Source: Leucobacter chinensis (GTDB taxonomy: Bacteria; Actinomycetota; Actinomycetes; Actinomycetales; Microbacteriaceae). From it: a stretch of 64,000 nucleotides of DNA. Under the pieces are notes generated by a model. The model worked only from the letters and a program-made list of their open reading frames with translations. It ran no database searches and was not told the origin of the DNA. Below are positions 17,201-25,912 of the stretch, piece by piece. The position numbers and the translations under genes are program-made. Positions within the stretch are counted from its first letter, which is position 1. Each line of letters opens with the position of its first letter. The stretch spans positions 1-64,000 of the forward strand of contig NZ_JAHQZR010000004.1 in NCBI RefSeq assembly GCF_019049105.1, read 5' to 3'.

Positions 17201-20155
17201 TCCAAGCCCGAGGCCGGTGACACTGTTTCTTACGAGTTCGTGGTCACGAACACCGGAACGCTCACGCTGAGCGACGTGCGACTTGCCGACGAACTCGAGG
17301 GGCTCTCAGAGATCACCTTTGGCGCCTGGCCAGGCGATGAGGGGCAGTTGAGCCCAGGAGATGAGGTCACCGCGACCGCAGAGCTTGAGATCACGCAGGA
17401 GCACCTCGACGCTGGCTCGGTGCTGCACAACACTGCCTCGGCCCTGGCCAATGCCCCCGATGGGAGCGAGGTAATCGGGTTCGACGACTACGACCTCGCG
17501 CTCGATACGGTGGCCCTCATCGACCTCGACAAGACGGTGACGGTACTCAGCCGAGGGCAAGTGAACTCAGAGCTGCTGTACACCTTCACGGTGACCAACG
17601 TGGGCAAAGTGACGCTGAACGAAGTGGCCGTCACCGATCCGCTCCCCGGGCTTCACGACTGGGCAACCGGCGAGTGGCCAAACCCCGACGCCGAGGGCAG
17701 CCTCGCACCGGGAGAATCGGTGCAGATGACGGCAAAGCTGACCGTCGCCCAGGCCCACGTTGACGCTGGAGCGATCAACAACACCGCGACGGCAGCGGGA
17801 GTGCCCGCGCAGCCTGACGCCGAAACGGTGACGAGTAGTAACAGCGCTTCGCTGATGCTGAACAACGCTCCCGGCATCGATCTCGATAAGACGGTGACGG
17901 TGCTCAGCCGTGGCCAGGTGAACTCAGAAGTCGAGTACACCTTCGTCGTGACGAACGTGGGTAAATCGACGCTCACCGGGGTGACGCTCGATGATCCGCT
18001 GATCGCCGAAGAAGACCTGGTGTATGGTGCCTGGCCAGACCCGGCCGCCGAGGGCACCCTCGCTCCCGGCCAGTCGGTGACGGCGACCGCTCGGCTCACG
18101 ATCTCGCAGGCGCACGTCAACGCGGGCGAGCTGAAGAACACGGCGAGCGTGACCGGCAAGAGCAGCAGGCCCGCCGGCGACACTGTCACCCACAGCGACA
18201 CCGCGGCGCTGAGCTTCGAGGTGACGGCACTCATCGACCTCGACAAGTCGGTCACCCTCACCGATAGCGGCGCGCTCGGTTCACTCGCCGAATACACGTT
18301 TGTGATCACGAACGTGGGCAAGGTGACACTCACCGACGTGCAGCTCGCCGACTCGCTCGAGGGCCTCTCGGCCGTGACCTTTGGCGACTGGCCAGACCCG
18401 GCTGCCGAAGGCACCCTTGACCCTGGTCAGTCAGTGACGGCGACCGCGAGCCTCAACGTCACCCAGGCACACCTCGACTCGGGAAGCCTCACGAACACCG
18501 CGACGGTTCAGTCGAAGAGCCCCGCGGGAGACACCGTGAGCGATGTTGACACGATCACGGCGCGCTTCACCCAGACACCAGAGGTGAGTCTCACGAAGGA
18601 ATCGGCGCTCTCAGCCGACGGCGGCAGCATCACGTACACGATGACCGCCCGAAACAGTGGCAATGTGACCCTGACCGACGTCACCGTGAGCGATGAACTC
18701 GAGGGGCTCTCGGGGCTCGAAGTCGCGTGGCCGGGCGATGAAGGCACCCTCGCGCCGGGCGAAGTGGTGGTCGCGACCGCCACGCTCAGCATCACGCAGC
18801 AGCACCGAGATGAGGGCACGGTCACGAATACCGCGCACGTCACTGCTGTTGGTGTCACAACCGCGGTGAACGATGAAGCGAGCGTGACAACGCTCATTCC
18901 TGGCGCTGCGGCGCTCGCGCTGGAGAAGGAAGCGGCTATCGTTGGCGGGAAAGACCCGGCAGACGCGGTCGCTGGTGACACCGCCGAGTTCTCGTTCGCG
19001 CTTACGAATAGCGGATCGCTGACATTGCGCGACGTGACCATCACCGACGCGCTTGCGGGACTCAGCGAGGTGACCTACGGCGAGTGGCCCGATGCCGCAC
19101 GGCCGGGTGTGCTTGCGCCGGGAGATACCGTCACGGCGACTGCGACGTTGAAGCTGACACAACAGCACATCGACCGCGGCCTGCTCACGAACCGAGCCGA
19201 GGCGACGGGGCTCTCGCTGAGCGGTGACGCTGAGGCGAACACTGCCGCCGAGGCCTCACTCACCTTCGACGCGCTACCGCTTGTATCGCTCTCGAAGCAC
19301 GCAGAGGTTCTGGGCGAGGGCATCGTGGGCGACACCGTTCGCTACGACTTTGAGATCACGAACGCGGGCAAGTCGACGCTTCATGACATCACGCTTTATG
19401 ACGAACTCGAAGGCCTCGGCGAGATCACCTTCGCCGAGTGGCCCGAGACCAAGGGCACCCTCTTGCCCGGTGAGTCGGTGACGGCATTTGCTGAGATTGA
19501 CATCACTCAGAGCCACGTCGACCTGGGCAAGCTCGTGAACACCGCCTCGGTCGTCGCTACACATGATGGTGGCGAGGTGACCGATACTGCCGAAGCGAGC
19601 GTGACCTTGGTGCAGGCCCCGGGGCTGAGCCTTATCAAGCGTGCAGAGCTGAACGCAGCTGAGACCGAGATCACCTACGAGATTGAGGCGCACAACAGCG
19701 GTAATGTGACGCTCAGTAACGTCTCGCTCGTCGACACGCTGCCCGGTCTCAGCGAGCTCGAGACCGTGTGGCCTGGCGCCGAGGGCACGCTCGCACCGGG
19801 CGAAACGGTTCAGGCAACCGCGACACTGAGCATCACCGACGAGCACCGCGGCACCACGGTCGTGAATACCGCGACAGTGTCTGCGGAGGTGCCGGGCGGC
19901 GATGTGATCACCGACGCAGCGAGTGCCGAGGTAGCGGTTGCGGCAGAGCAGACACCGGAGGGCCCCGACGATGGCGGGCCAGGAGACGACGGCAAGGGTG
20001 ACGGCAAGGGCGACAGCAAGGGCGATGGCAAGGGTGACAAGCCCGGTGGCATGCTCGGCAACACCGGCGGTGCGAGCCTCACTGGTCTCGCGGTGCTCGC
20101 CCTCGTTGCCCTCGCCGGTGGCACACTGCTCGTGCGCCGAAGGAGCAGGACCTAG
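14288..20155 (+). CDS. Giant cell-wall adhesin, C-terminal fragment with 11 DUF7507-like repeats and sorting signal
   Basis: The same gene continued after the T8 tract. The in-frame codons actually begin at ~14243; GTG 14288 is only the first possible start and lacks a ribosome site. Order: ~470 residues of unrecognised beta-rich sequence; an SdrD-B-like module (TIQGTVWEDTNANGKQE... YRFSGLVSGEYTV, ~15710-16060); then 11 tandem repeats of ~110 residues with the scheme I-x-KT...Y-x-F-x-V-x-NTG...L-x-DV...W-P...G-x-L-x-PGE-x-V-x-A...TQ-x-H-x-D-x-G (DUF7507/DUF11-like). A Gly/Lys/Asp-rich spacer (GDGKGDSKGDGKGDK) spans the wall. Last come an LGNTG motif (20054-20068), a hydrophobic segment and RRRSRT. 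The tail is a sortase-type signal with Gly instead of Pro. A stalk-like surface adhesin is the likely role. Confidence 0.85.
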   Translation: MQYDNGEQLEEGVDYRVLYTEEAAPDFLVRPLKKDPFELLWVPSDEFTGDIKNVNGVRYEYIANDGALKTESQNPTSINTFRVLAYPKFVVTRALPVEADDLAKLTHVGAERSNIVWEPPRQSKTDSQDSMFVRAGSASLNAKGMALTEAGEVQKPESTRLNAGQAVRYQLNPAIGVVHGGPPVGEDGGFEITGATLRLMLPENLQLSTLDFSRVDAERWSWKLGETDASGQTELLFTYLPKLRYGESLGGPVEFDVRTSLIAPPNGGTFVVPVQFGADHVFENTGATLEKQVSMVAGQVNVAQYEQHVVNPQLEAGEQAMFEIVWFNFLSTSQEHSSFVTVLPHAGDGRGTSVHGEISLASASLTVHDSQQAVLLITTDKSVQQVPRPQAPADDLEWIAYDSATPEQRAAATALKVDVGELVSGANSNGKLSYTLNLPDSMSGDTLGNTASGSVMNGATLLPEGEATHANVVGGTIQGTVWEDTNANGKQETTEPVLPGVSVSLYASDDSSNGSSDATPQYVVTTDASGKYRFSGLVSGEYTVHIDEGSLPSTSGVWSNTFAPSGGSESTSGTIHLTRGATITGQDFGYFVQAPAIEVTKTGTAPGIVKVGEPVEWFFTITNTGNVELSDVELSDELAGLSEIAFDAWPDPEAPGVLPAGKSVTAHASSGLTQAEIDAAEAKNIVTVTAESAVATEPLTDSATAKVAIAGAAGIQVTKQASIAGRDDAGDAGPGDTIEYSFEVENTGQVTLVGVELYDPLLGMSKVTYGAWPGDEGQLKPGERVSASATVEITQEHVDAGGVQNIVTATAETPAGATVSDDDKATIPLAAVGSLELEKTVAVQGRDDPDETVVGDILMYSFTVENTGGLTLSEVTIVDELLSGAAGVTVDSWPGADGVLKPGETVTAKGSLTVTQQHIDEGGIENVATATGKTPKGVTVSDDDRAALSLPGVSGIDLVKRGTVVGSQGSDSKPEAGDTVSYEFVVTNTGTLTLSDVRLADELEGLSEITFGAWPGDEGQLSPGDEVTATAELEITQEHLDAGSVLHNTASALANAPDGSEVIGFDDYDLALDTVALIDLDKTVTVLSRGQVNSELLYTFTVTNVGKVTLNEVAVTDPLPGLHDWATGEWPNPDAEGSLAPGESVQMTAKLTVAQAHVDAGAINNTATAAGVPAQPDAETVTSSNSASLMLNNAPGIDLDKTVTVLSRGQVNSEVEYTFVVTNVGKSTLTGVTLDDPLIAEEDLVYGAWPDPAAEGTLAPGQSVTATARLTISQAHVNAGELKNTASVTGKSSRPAGDTVTHSDTAALSFEVTALIDLDKSVTLTDSGALGSLAEYTFVITNVGKVTLTDVQLADSLEGLSAVTFGDWPDPAAEGTLDPGQSVTATASLNVTQAHLDSGSLTNTATVQSKSPAGDTVSDVDTITARFTQTPEVSLTKESALSADGGSITYTMTARNSGNVTLTDVTVSDELEGLSGLEVAWPGDEGTLAPGEVVVATATLSITQQHRDEGTVTNTAHVTAVGVTTAVNDEASVTTLIPGAAALALEKEAAIVGGKDPADAVAGDTAEFSFALTNSGSLTLRDVTITDALAGLSEVTYGEWPDAARPGVLAPGDTVTATATLKLTQQHIDRGLLTNRAEATGLSLSGDAEANTAAEASLTFDALPLVSLSKHAEVLGEGIVGDTVRYDFEITNAGKSTLHDITLYDELEGLGEITFAEWPETKGTLLPGESVTAFAEIDITQSHVDLGKLVNTASVVATHDGGEVTDTAEASVTLVQAPGLSLIKRAELNAAETEITYEIEAHNSGNVTLSNVSLVDTLPGLSELETVWPGAEGTLAPGETVQATATLSITDEHRGTTVVNTATVSAEVPGGDVITDAASAEVAVAAEQTPEGPDDGGPGDDGKGDGKGDSKGDGKGDKPGGMLGNTGGASLTGLAVLALVALAGGTLLVRRRSRT
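16068..19942 (+). repeat. Eleven tandem ~110-residue DUF7507-like coding repeats
   Basis: Each unit opens with a hydrophobic-x-L-x-K sequence (IEVTKT, IDLDKT, VSLTKE), passes through a V-x-NTG or V-x-NVG core and a W-P-G-x-x-G turn, and closes with NTA-x-V or similar. Units 5 and 6 share an identical stretch (DLDKTVTVLSRGQVNSE), which suggests recent unit duplication. Units 8 and 11 are shorter. Confidence 0.8.
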
Positions 20156-20170
20156 GCACTGAAACGACAA

Positions 20171-20199
20171 AGCGCGGGTCGCATCATGCGACCCGCGCT
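20171..20199. terminator. Strong hairpin terminator between convergent genes
   Basis: AGCGCGGGTCGCA (20171-20183) and TGCGACCCGCGCT (20187-20199) form a perfect 13-bp stem with a 3-nt loop, 16 bases after the adhesin stop and before the convergent carbamoylase gene. The minus strand continues with a T-rich stretch (TTGTCGTTTC), so it may act in both directions. A second weaker stem (GCCTCGGG/CCCGAGGC, 20211-20245) follows. Confidence 0.75.
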
Positions 20200-20259
20200 C
20201 CTGGGGGAGTGCCTCGGGCTTGGTACCAGGTGAGTAACCCGAGGCCCACCCGCTCGCCG

Positions 20260-21513
20260 TCAGGCGCTCGTGCTCACAAGCGCTCCGGCAGCGAGGCGGC
20301 GAACCACACCGGTGAGGTGGTTCAGGCCTGCAATCAGGTCTTCATCTTTCGTGAATTCCTGCAGGTTGTGCGAGACACCGTTCACGCTCGGCACGAAGAG
20401 CATGACCGTGGGTACCTCGTCTTTCATGTTTGTTGAATCGTGGCCCGCGACGGTCATGACCCGGTCGTGGGTGAGCCCGAGCTCGACGGCGACCTCCCGC
20501 GCGAGCTCAACACCATTCTCGGGGTAGGGGTTCTGCTCCCACGAGTGCTCAGCGACGATGTCGATCTCGACGCGATCGTCGACCTGAACGCGCTCGACGA
20601 CCCGCATCATGCGCTCGTACGCCTCGCGAATGACCTCGTTGCTCGGCGACCTGAGGTCAACGAGCAGGTGCACCTCGCTCGCGACAACCACCGGAGAGTT
20701 CGGGTACACGCTGATCTCACCGCAGGCGGTGTGCAGCGCGCCGTCGTCGAACCCGTCGACCAGCTCACGCGCGGCGACGATGAGGCGAGCCGCGCCGAGC
20801 AGTGCGTCGCGTCGATCGCTCATGAGGGTCGATCCGCTGTGGGCCTGCTCGCCGCGCACCCGAAACTCGAACTTGTGGGCTGCCCAGGTCGCGTTGACGA
20901 GACCGATCGTCACGCCCTCCTCTTCCATGCTGCGGCCCTGCTGAACGTGAATCTCGGCGTACGAAGCGACGGGAAGCCCCTCGAAATCGCCGCGCTCGTC
21001 GATCGCGTCGAGCGCCTCACGTACCGTGGTGCCGCGGGGGTCGGTGGTCGTGAGCGCCTCTTCGAGGGCGAGTTTGTCGGTGAACACCGAGCTGCCCATC
21101 ATCGAGGGTTTGAAGCGCGAGCCCTCTTCGTTGAACCAGTTGACGACGGCGAGGTTGAACGTGGCCTTTTCGGGCGCCGCGCGAAGCTCATCGGCCACGC
21201 GAAAGCAGGCGTAGGCCGAGGCCATGACGCCGTAGGCGCCGTCGAAGCGGCCAGCGGTCGGCTGGGAGTCCATGTGCGATCCGGTGAGCACGTACGGTGC
21301 GCCCGGCACGAGCTCGAGCAGGCCGAACTGGTTGCCGATTGCGTCGCGGTGAACGGTGAAGCCGTGTGAGGTGAGCAGCTCGGCAAACCACTTGCGCTGC
21401 TCGCCGTCTGGTGCGCTCGCCGCCTGTCGGTCGACGCCGTCGGTGCCTTCGACCGCCCCGAAGGTGGCGTGAATGGCCCAATCATCGAGAAAAGCCTGGT
21501 CGTTGGTCTGCAT
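20260..21513 (-). CDS. M20-family carbamoylase/allantoate-amidohydrolase-type amidase
   Basis: A 417-residue member of the hydantoinase/carbamoylase branch of peptidase family M20 (HyuC, AllC, ureidopropionase group). These dizinc enzymes hydrolyse N-carbamoyl compounds. Metal-site and substrate motifs are GSHMDSQPTAGRFDGAYGV, NEEGSRFKPSMMGS, AEIHVQQG, the dimerisation motif QAHSGSTLMSDRRDAL, and AGHDSTNM near the C-terminus. Start ATG 21513 has GAAAGGAACCATC upstream. It is the last gene of a minus-strand operon with an amidohydrolase (67-bp gap) and an MHS transporter, which suggests uptake and stepwise hydrolysis of a ureide, carbamoyl or cyclic amide compound. The exact substrate is undetermined. 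Confidence 0.87.
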   Translation of the reverse strand: MQTNDQAFLDDWAIHATFGAVEGTDGVDRQAASAPDGEQRKWFAELLTSHGFTVHRDAIGNQFGLLELVPGAPYVLTGSHMDSQPTAGRFDGAYGVMASAYACFRVADELRAAPEKATFNLAVVNWFNEEGSRFKPSMMGSSVFTDKLALEEALTTTDPRGTTVREALDAIDERGDFEGLPVASYAEIHVQQGRSMEEEGVTIGLVNATWAAHKFEFRVRGEQAHSGSTLMSDRRDALLGAARLIVAARELVDGFDDGALHTACGEISVYPNSPVVVASEVHLLVDLRSPSNEVIREAYERMMRVVERVQVDDRVEIDIVAEHSWEQNPYPENGVELAREVAVELGLTHDRVMTVAGHDSTNMKDEVPTVMLFVPSVNGVSHNLQEFTKDEDLIAGLNHLTGVVRRLAAGALVSTSA

Positions 21514-21580
21514 GATGGTTCCTTTCGCAGAAGAAGATAAAGGGTGCTGGGGTGGGGGAGTTGCGCGGGGTAGCGCAGCG

Positions 21581-23239
21581 CTAGCCAGGCCCAGCAGCGG
21601 TTCGAGAGTCGAAGGTCGCCGCACCGCCAACGAAGGTTGCGACGATCTCGAGGTCGTTCATGTTCGCGGCCGTGAGGGGCGATGCCGAGAATGCGGTGAA
21701 GTCGGCGAGCTTGCCGGGCTCGAGCGTTCCTCGGTCGGCGCCCTGACCCGACGCGATCGCTGCCCACTCGGTGTAACAGCGCAGCGCCTCGAACGGCGTG
21801 ATGACCTCGGCCTCGCCGAGCACCTTGCCGCCAGAAGTGAGCCGGTCGACGGCGCTCTGCATGCTGCGCCGCAGGTTATTGTCGGCGACGGGCAGGTCAG
21901 AGGATCCGGCGAGCAGAATGCCCGCGTCGATCACCGAGCGGCCGCGATACAGCCACCCCTCACGTGATGGTCCGACGCGCTCGGCCATCTGGTCGCCGAT
22001 GGGGCCGATGAAGCCCGCCTGCGGGGTGACCGCGACGCCGAGCGCCGCAGCACGGGTAAGCTGCTCGGGCCGGGCGATGCCAAAGTGCTCGATGCGGCAG
22101 GGCACGGCGAGGGTGCCGTACCGCTCCTGCGCCTCGCCAATGAGGTCGAGCGCGAGATCGATCGCCTCGTCGCCAATGGCGTGCAGCGCGAGCGGCCAGC
22201 CGGCCCGGTAGACAGCGAGGGCCCGTTCGCGGTAGGTGCCTGGCTCGTCGAGCAGGTAGCCGGTGTTGTGCGGATGCCCGCAGTAGTCTTCGGTCACCGC
22301 TGCGGTCGCGCCAAGCAGGGAGCCGTCGAGAAACACTTTGGTGTGGCCGAGCCGCACCATATCGGTGCCAAAGCCGAACGTGACCCCGAGGCTCGCCCCG
22401 AGCCCCGAGCCTTCGCCCTGAAAGTCGGCGGCGTGCGCCGTGAGCGGCTGCAACCCGTCGAGCGTGGGCATGAGCTGGGCCCGAGCGTGAAGGCGCCCAC
22501 TCGCGGCAGCCGCCTGGTATGCGCTGACCTCGATGGGGCTGTGGCCGATCCACCCGCCCGCAATGCCAGCCTCGCAAAACGAGGTGATGCCCTGGGCGGC
22601 GTAGCGCTTGGTGGCTTCGTCGATCGCGTCGACGAGACGCTCGGTTGAGTAGGGCAGCAGCAACGCCTGAACGAGCCCCTGCGCCGACTCTTCGATGAGC
22701 CCGGTCGGGGTGCCGTCTGCGTCTCGCACGACCGCGCCGCCCACCGGGTTTTCAAAGCCCTCATCGAGCGCGCCGATGAGCTTCAGCGTGGCGGTGTTCG
22801 TGATGGCCGCGTGGCCAGAGGTGTGCCTGATGTAGAGGGGGTGGTCGCCCGTGATTGCGTCGAGGCGTTCGATGCTCGGAAATTGGCCGCCCGTGAGTGC
22901 CTGATTGAAGCCGGTAGCGTGGATCCACGCCCCGTGTTTCACGTGCAACGCCCGTGCCGCGGCATCGAGTTTTTCGTAGAGTTCGGCCAGCGAGCGAACG
23001 GTGCTGAGGTCGACCGAGTCGAGGCTGAGCCCCCACCACGAGGTGTGGCAGTGCGCGTCGATGAGCCCGGGGGTGACGACTGCGTCGCCCAACTGCTCTT
23101 CGCGGCGGGCGGTGAGGCCGTCGAGTTCTTCGTCAAAGCCGACAATGCGGCCGTGAAGCACACCGACACGGTTGGCACGCGGCCGGTTCGGGTTGAGCGT
23201 GACAATATCACTGGCGTGAATGATGAGGTCGAGTTGCAC
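21581..23239 (-). CDS. YtcJ-like metal-dependent amidohydrolase
   Basis: A 552-residue amidohydrolase-superfamily protein. Motifs: LIDAHCHTSWWG (HxH metal site, residue ~63), KVFLDGSLLG (lysine region), LALHAIGDEAIDLALDLI (metal His), RIEHFGIARPEQL, and SSDLPV (metal Asp). GTG 23239 is chosen because AAAGGAGCACC precedes it; the longer upstream frame has no site. It is the middle gene of the transporter-amidohydrolase-carbamoylase operon, so it probably opens or deacylates the compound that the M20 enzyme then processes. It is a divergent paralogue of the protein at 5287-6909. Confidence 0.87.
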   Translation of the reverse strand: MQLDLIIHASDIVTLNPNRPRANRVGVLHGRIVGFDEELDGLTARREEQLGDAVVTPGLIDAHCHTSWWGLSLDSVDLSTVRSLAELYEKLDAAARALHVKHGAWIHATGFNQALTGGQFPSIERLDAITGDHPLYIRHTSGHAAITNTATLKLIGALDEGFENPVGGAVVRDADGTPTGLIEESAQGLVQALLLPYSTERLVDAIDEATKRYAAQGITSFCEAGIAGGWIGHSPIEVSAYQAAAASGRLHARAQLMPTLDGLQPLTAHAADFQGEGSGLGASLGVTFGFGTDMVRLGHTKVFLDGSLLGATAAVTEDYCGHPHNTGYLLDEPGTYRERALAVYRAGWPLALHAIGDEAIDLALDLIGEAQERYGTLAVPCRIEHFGIARPEQLTRAAALGVAVTPQAGFIGPIGDQMAERVGPSREGWLYRGRSVIDAGILLAGSSDLPVADNNLRRSMQSAVDRLTSGGKVLGEAEVITPFEALRCYTEWAAIASGQGADRGTLEPGKLADFTAFSASPLTAANMNDLEIVATFVGGAATFDSRTAAGPG

Positions 23240-23312
23240 GGTGCTCCTTTCGGGTGTCGGGTCCTGGGTGCGCGTGTGGCCCGGAACGACTCCGGGCCAC
23301 ATCGCTTGGGGG

Positions 23313-24650
23313 TTAGTGCTTGTAGTCGGCGTACTGCTGGCTGTACTTCGGGGCGAGCTTCGCACCGATCACGCTGAGCACCGCAAAGACCACGAGCATC
23401 GTGGCAGCCGGCCACCACTCGTCGCCACTCGCGGTCACGAGGGCCGTAGCGATGAGCGGGGTGAGGCCCGCAAGCACGTTGGCGCCGTTGAAGCCGACCG
23501 CGACGCCCGAGAGGCGCACGTTCGAGGGGAAGAGGCCCGTGAGCACGGGGCCCGCCGCAGCAAACGAGTAGGTGAGCAGCGAGACCGAGACGACGATGCC
23601 GATCGTGACGAGCACGAAGTTCGTGGTCTGAATGAGCAGGAAGCACGGGAATGCGACGAGTGCGGTGAGGATGCCGGCGCCCATGATGACCTTGGTTGCG
23701 CCGTACTTTTGGCCGAGGCGGCCTGCGTGCAGCACCGAGAGTAGCTGGAAGACCGAGCCGATGAGGGTCGCAGCGAGAATCATGTTGCGCTCCATGCCGA
23801 GCACGCGGGTGCCGTAGTTCATGACGAAGGTCGTCACGATGTAGAAGCCGGCGGTGCCGAGAATGACGGCAAAGACGCCCACGAGCAGCTGACGCCAAGC
23901 GGTCGTGAAGACGACCTTGAGGGGAGCCTTCTCGCCGTCGCCACTCGCCTGAACCTCCTGGAACACGGGTGACTCCTGCATCTTTGCGCGCATCCACAGC
24001 GCCACGAGCAGCAGCGGAATGGCGATCAGGAAGGGAATGCGCCAGCCCCAAGCGTCAAAGTTGTCGGCGCTCAGGTAGTAGGTGAGTAGGAAGAAGAAGC
24101 CCGACGAGAGCAGCGTCGCGATGGGCGAACCGAGCTGCGGAATGGCGGCCATGCGCGCACGCAGCTTGAGCGGCGCATTCTCGACCGCGAGCGTCATCGC
24201 GCCCGACCACTCGCCACCGATGAAGAGGCCCTGCAGAAGGCGCAGGGTGAGCAGGAAGATCGGGGCCCAGATACCAATTGACATGTAGTTCGGGAGAATA
24301 CCGATGAGGCCCGTCGCGACGCCGATGCCAATCACCGTGATGATGAGCACCGCCTTGCGGCCGATGCGGTCACCGAGACGCCCGAAGATGAGACCGCCGA
24401 GCGGGCGCACGATGAAGCCCACCGCAAGCGTTGCGAATGCCGCCATCGAGGCGAGCGCCGGATCGTCAGAGACGAAGTACTGCACGTTGAACACGAGCGC
24501 CGCTGCCGTGTTGAACAGGAAGAAGTCGTACCACTCAAGCACATTGCCAACGAGCGCCCCGATGGCGGCCTTGCGTGCTTCGCGGGGCGTGATGACATTG
24601 ACGGTTGCGGTTTCCCGCTCCGCCGATGAAGTGTGTGACACAGAACTCAT
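23313..24650 (-). CDS. MFS transporter, metabolite:H+ symporter (MHS) type
   Basis: A 445-residue, 12-helix transporter. The early segment EARKAAIGALVGNVLEWYDFFLFNTAAALVF and the loop GGLIFGRLGDRIGRKAVLI are typical of the MHS (ProP/ShiA/KgtP) branch, which imports organic acids or osmolytes with protons. ATG 24650 is preceded by AAAAGGAGACTGAACAC. It is the first gene of the minus-strand operon with amidohydrolase and carbamoylase and very likely imports their substrate. It is divergent from the hydroxyacid dehydrogenase at 24864. Confidence 0.9.
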   Translation of the reverse strand: MSSVSHTSSAERETATVNVITPREARKAAIGALVGNVLEWYDFFLFNTAAALVFNVQYFVSDDPALASMAAFATLAVGFIVRPLGGLIFGRLGDRIGRKAVLIITVIGIGVATGLIGILPNYMSIGIWAPIFLLTLRLLQGLFIGGEWSGAMTLAVENAPLKLRARMAAIPQLGSPIATLLSSGFFFLLTYYLSADNFDAWGWRIPFLIAIPLLLVALWMRAKMQESPVFQEVQASGDGEKAPLKVVFTTAWRQLLVGVFAVILGTAGFYIVTTFVMNYGTRVLGMERNMILAATLIGSVFQLLSVLHAGRLGQKYGATKVIMGAGILTALVAFPCFLLIQTTNFVLVTIGIVVSVSLLTYSFAAAGPVLTGLFPSNVRLSGVAVGFNGANVLAGLTPLIATALVTASGDEWWPAATMLVVFAVLSVIGAKLAPKYSQQYADYKH

Positions 24651-24791
24651 GTGTTCAGTCTCCTTTTATAGGTGATTCCGCTCGTCCTCGAACGGCCAAG
24701 CCGTCGGGCAGATACCAGACCTGCCCTAGAGAAGTTACCAGCGGGCTTGGCAGGCGGCACTAGGCAAGTGTCGCCGACCTGCAGCCCTTCA

Positions 24792-24801
24792 ATGTGCACA
24801 T
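24792..24801. promoter_or_regulatory. Palindrome ATGTGCACAT in the transporter/dehydrogenase divergent region
   Basis: Perfect 10-bp palindrome between the divergent starts at 24650 and 24864. A related sequence TTGTGCACGAA occurs at 27316-27326 and TGTGCA at 27265-27270, in the gap between the PucR-type regulator and the ThDP enzyme. The shared core may be that regulator's site. The motif is short, so chance is possible. Confidence 0.3.
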
Positions 24802-24863
24802 GCATAGCAGCCGGTGTGCCAAGGTTGAACGCAGAATTATGCCGCTAACGTAAAGGAGCCGAA

Positions 24864-25814
24864 ATGGCAAAGATCACCATCACCGACCGGGGCGCACTCG
24901 ACCCGAACGAAGCCATCGCCTTTCTTGAGGGCCAGGGCCACGAGGTCACGCTGCTCGACACGCTCGACCCCGCCGAGCTCGTCTCGAAGACCCCCGACTG
25001 TGACGGCATCGTAGCCAGCTTCATTGAGCTCGACGCGGCAACGCTCCGCCAGCTGCCAAACCTCAAGGTCATTGCCACGACCTCGGTCGGCTTCAACAAG
25101 ATCGACGTCACCGTCGCCCGTGAACTCGGCGTCGACGTATGCAACATGCCGAGCGTTGCAAGCGAAGAGGTTGCGACCCATGCCCTCGCTGGAATGCTCA
25201 CGATGCTGCGCGAACTCCGTGCCTCGGTCGAGCAGGTTGAGGGTGGCGAGTGGGACTACTCGGCGCTGCCGCTCCCTCCCCGCGCGAGCGAGATGACCCT
25301 CGGGCTCTTCAGCCTCGGCCGCATTGCCCGTAAGGTCGCCGAGCGAGCCCTGCCGTTCTTCGACCGCGTCGTCGCCTACGACCCCTTCGTTCCCGAAGAC
25401 GCCTGGCAGGAGGGCGTCGAGCGCGTCTCGAGCCTCGACGAACTGCTCGAGCAGTCGCAGGTGCTAAGCCTCCACGCCCTGCTCACCGACGAGACCCGCG
25501 GTTTCTTGAACACCGAAAACCTCGCGAAGCTTCCGCAGGGCGCCTACATCGTGAACGTCGCTCGCGGCGAGCTCGTTGACACGGCGGCCCTCATCGCGGC
25601 CCTCGACAGCGGCCAGGTGCGCGGCGCCTTCTTCGACGTACTCGAGGTCGAGCCACCCGCGGCCGACGACCCGCTCGTGCACCACCCGCGCGTGCTCGTC
25701 ACCCCGCACTCGGCGTTCCGCAGCGATGCGACCCTGCGCGAGTACTTCATGGTGCCGGCCGACAACGTGAGCCGTGTGCTTCGCGGCGAGAAGCCGCACA
25801 CGCTCGTGAACTAG
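24864..25814 (+). CDS. D-2-hydroxyacid dehydrogenase family protein
   Basis: A 316-residue NAD(P)-dependent oxidoreductase with the split catalytic and Rossmann folds of the D-isomer-specific 2-hydroxyacid dehydrogenases. The catalytic triad is visible: Arg in VNVARGELVD, Glu in LEVEPPAADD and His in TPHSAF. The nucleotide loop is degenerate: GLFSLGRIARKVA has SLGRIA where GxGxxG is usual, so cofactor binding may be altered. The sequence AAAGGAGCCGAA precedes ATG 24864. It is divergent from the transporter operon and lies near the ThDP enzyme, which may supply or consume its 2-oxo acid. Substrate unknown. Confidence 0.85.
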   Translation: MAKITITDRGALDPNEAIAFLEGQGHEVTLLDTLDPAELVSKTPDCDGIVASFIELDAATLRQLPNLKVIATTSVGFNKIDVTVARELGVDVCNMPSVASEEVATHALAGMLTMLRELRASVEQVEGGEWDYSALPLPPRASEMTLGLFSLGRIARKVAERALPFFDRVVAYDPFVPEDAWQEGVERVSSLDELLEQSQVLSLHALLTDETRGFLNTENLAKLPQGAYIVNVARGELVDTAALIAALDSGQVRGAFFDVLEVEPPAADDPLVHHPRVLVTPHSAFRSDATLREYFMVPADNVSRVLRGEKPHTLVN

Positions 25815-25858
25815 GGGAGGGCCGCGCTGCGCGGCTTGTTGCGCGGCGTTTTGCCGTT

Positions 25859-25912
25859 TACTTGACGAAAAGCAGGGTGTTTCGGGCGAAATACCCTGCT
25901 TTTCGTCAAGTA
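25859..25912. repeat. Palindromic repeat family A, copy 1
   Basis: TACTTGACGAAAAGCAGGGT (25859-25878) and its exact complement (25893-25912) are 20-bp arms. The interior GTTTCGGGCGAAAT pairs further through a G-T wobble, giving a near-continuous ~26-bp stem. It lies between convergent genes (ends 25814 and 26012), where it could end transcription both ways. The same arms recur at 46245, 46363, 51340 and 51455. Confidence 0.85.

Noticed and set aside
14288-20155. Independent gene starting at GTG 14288
   Set aside because: No ribosome site or signal peptide, and the frame is open back to the T8 tract, so it is the continuation of the upstream gene.
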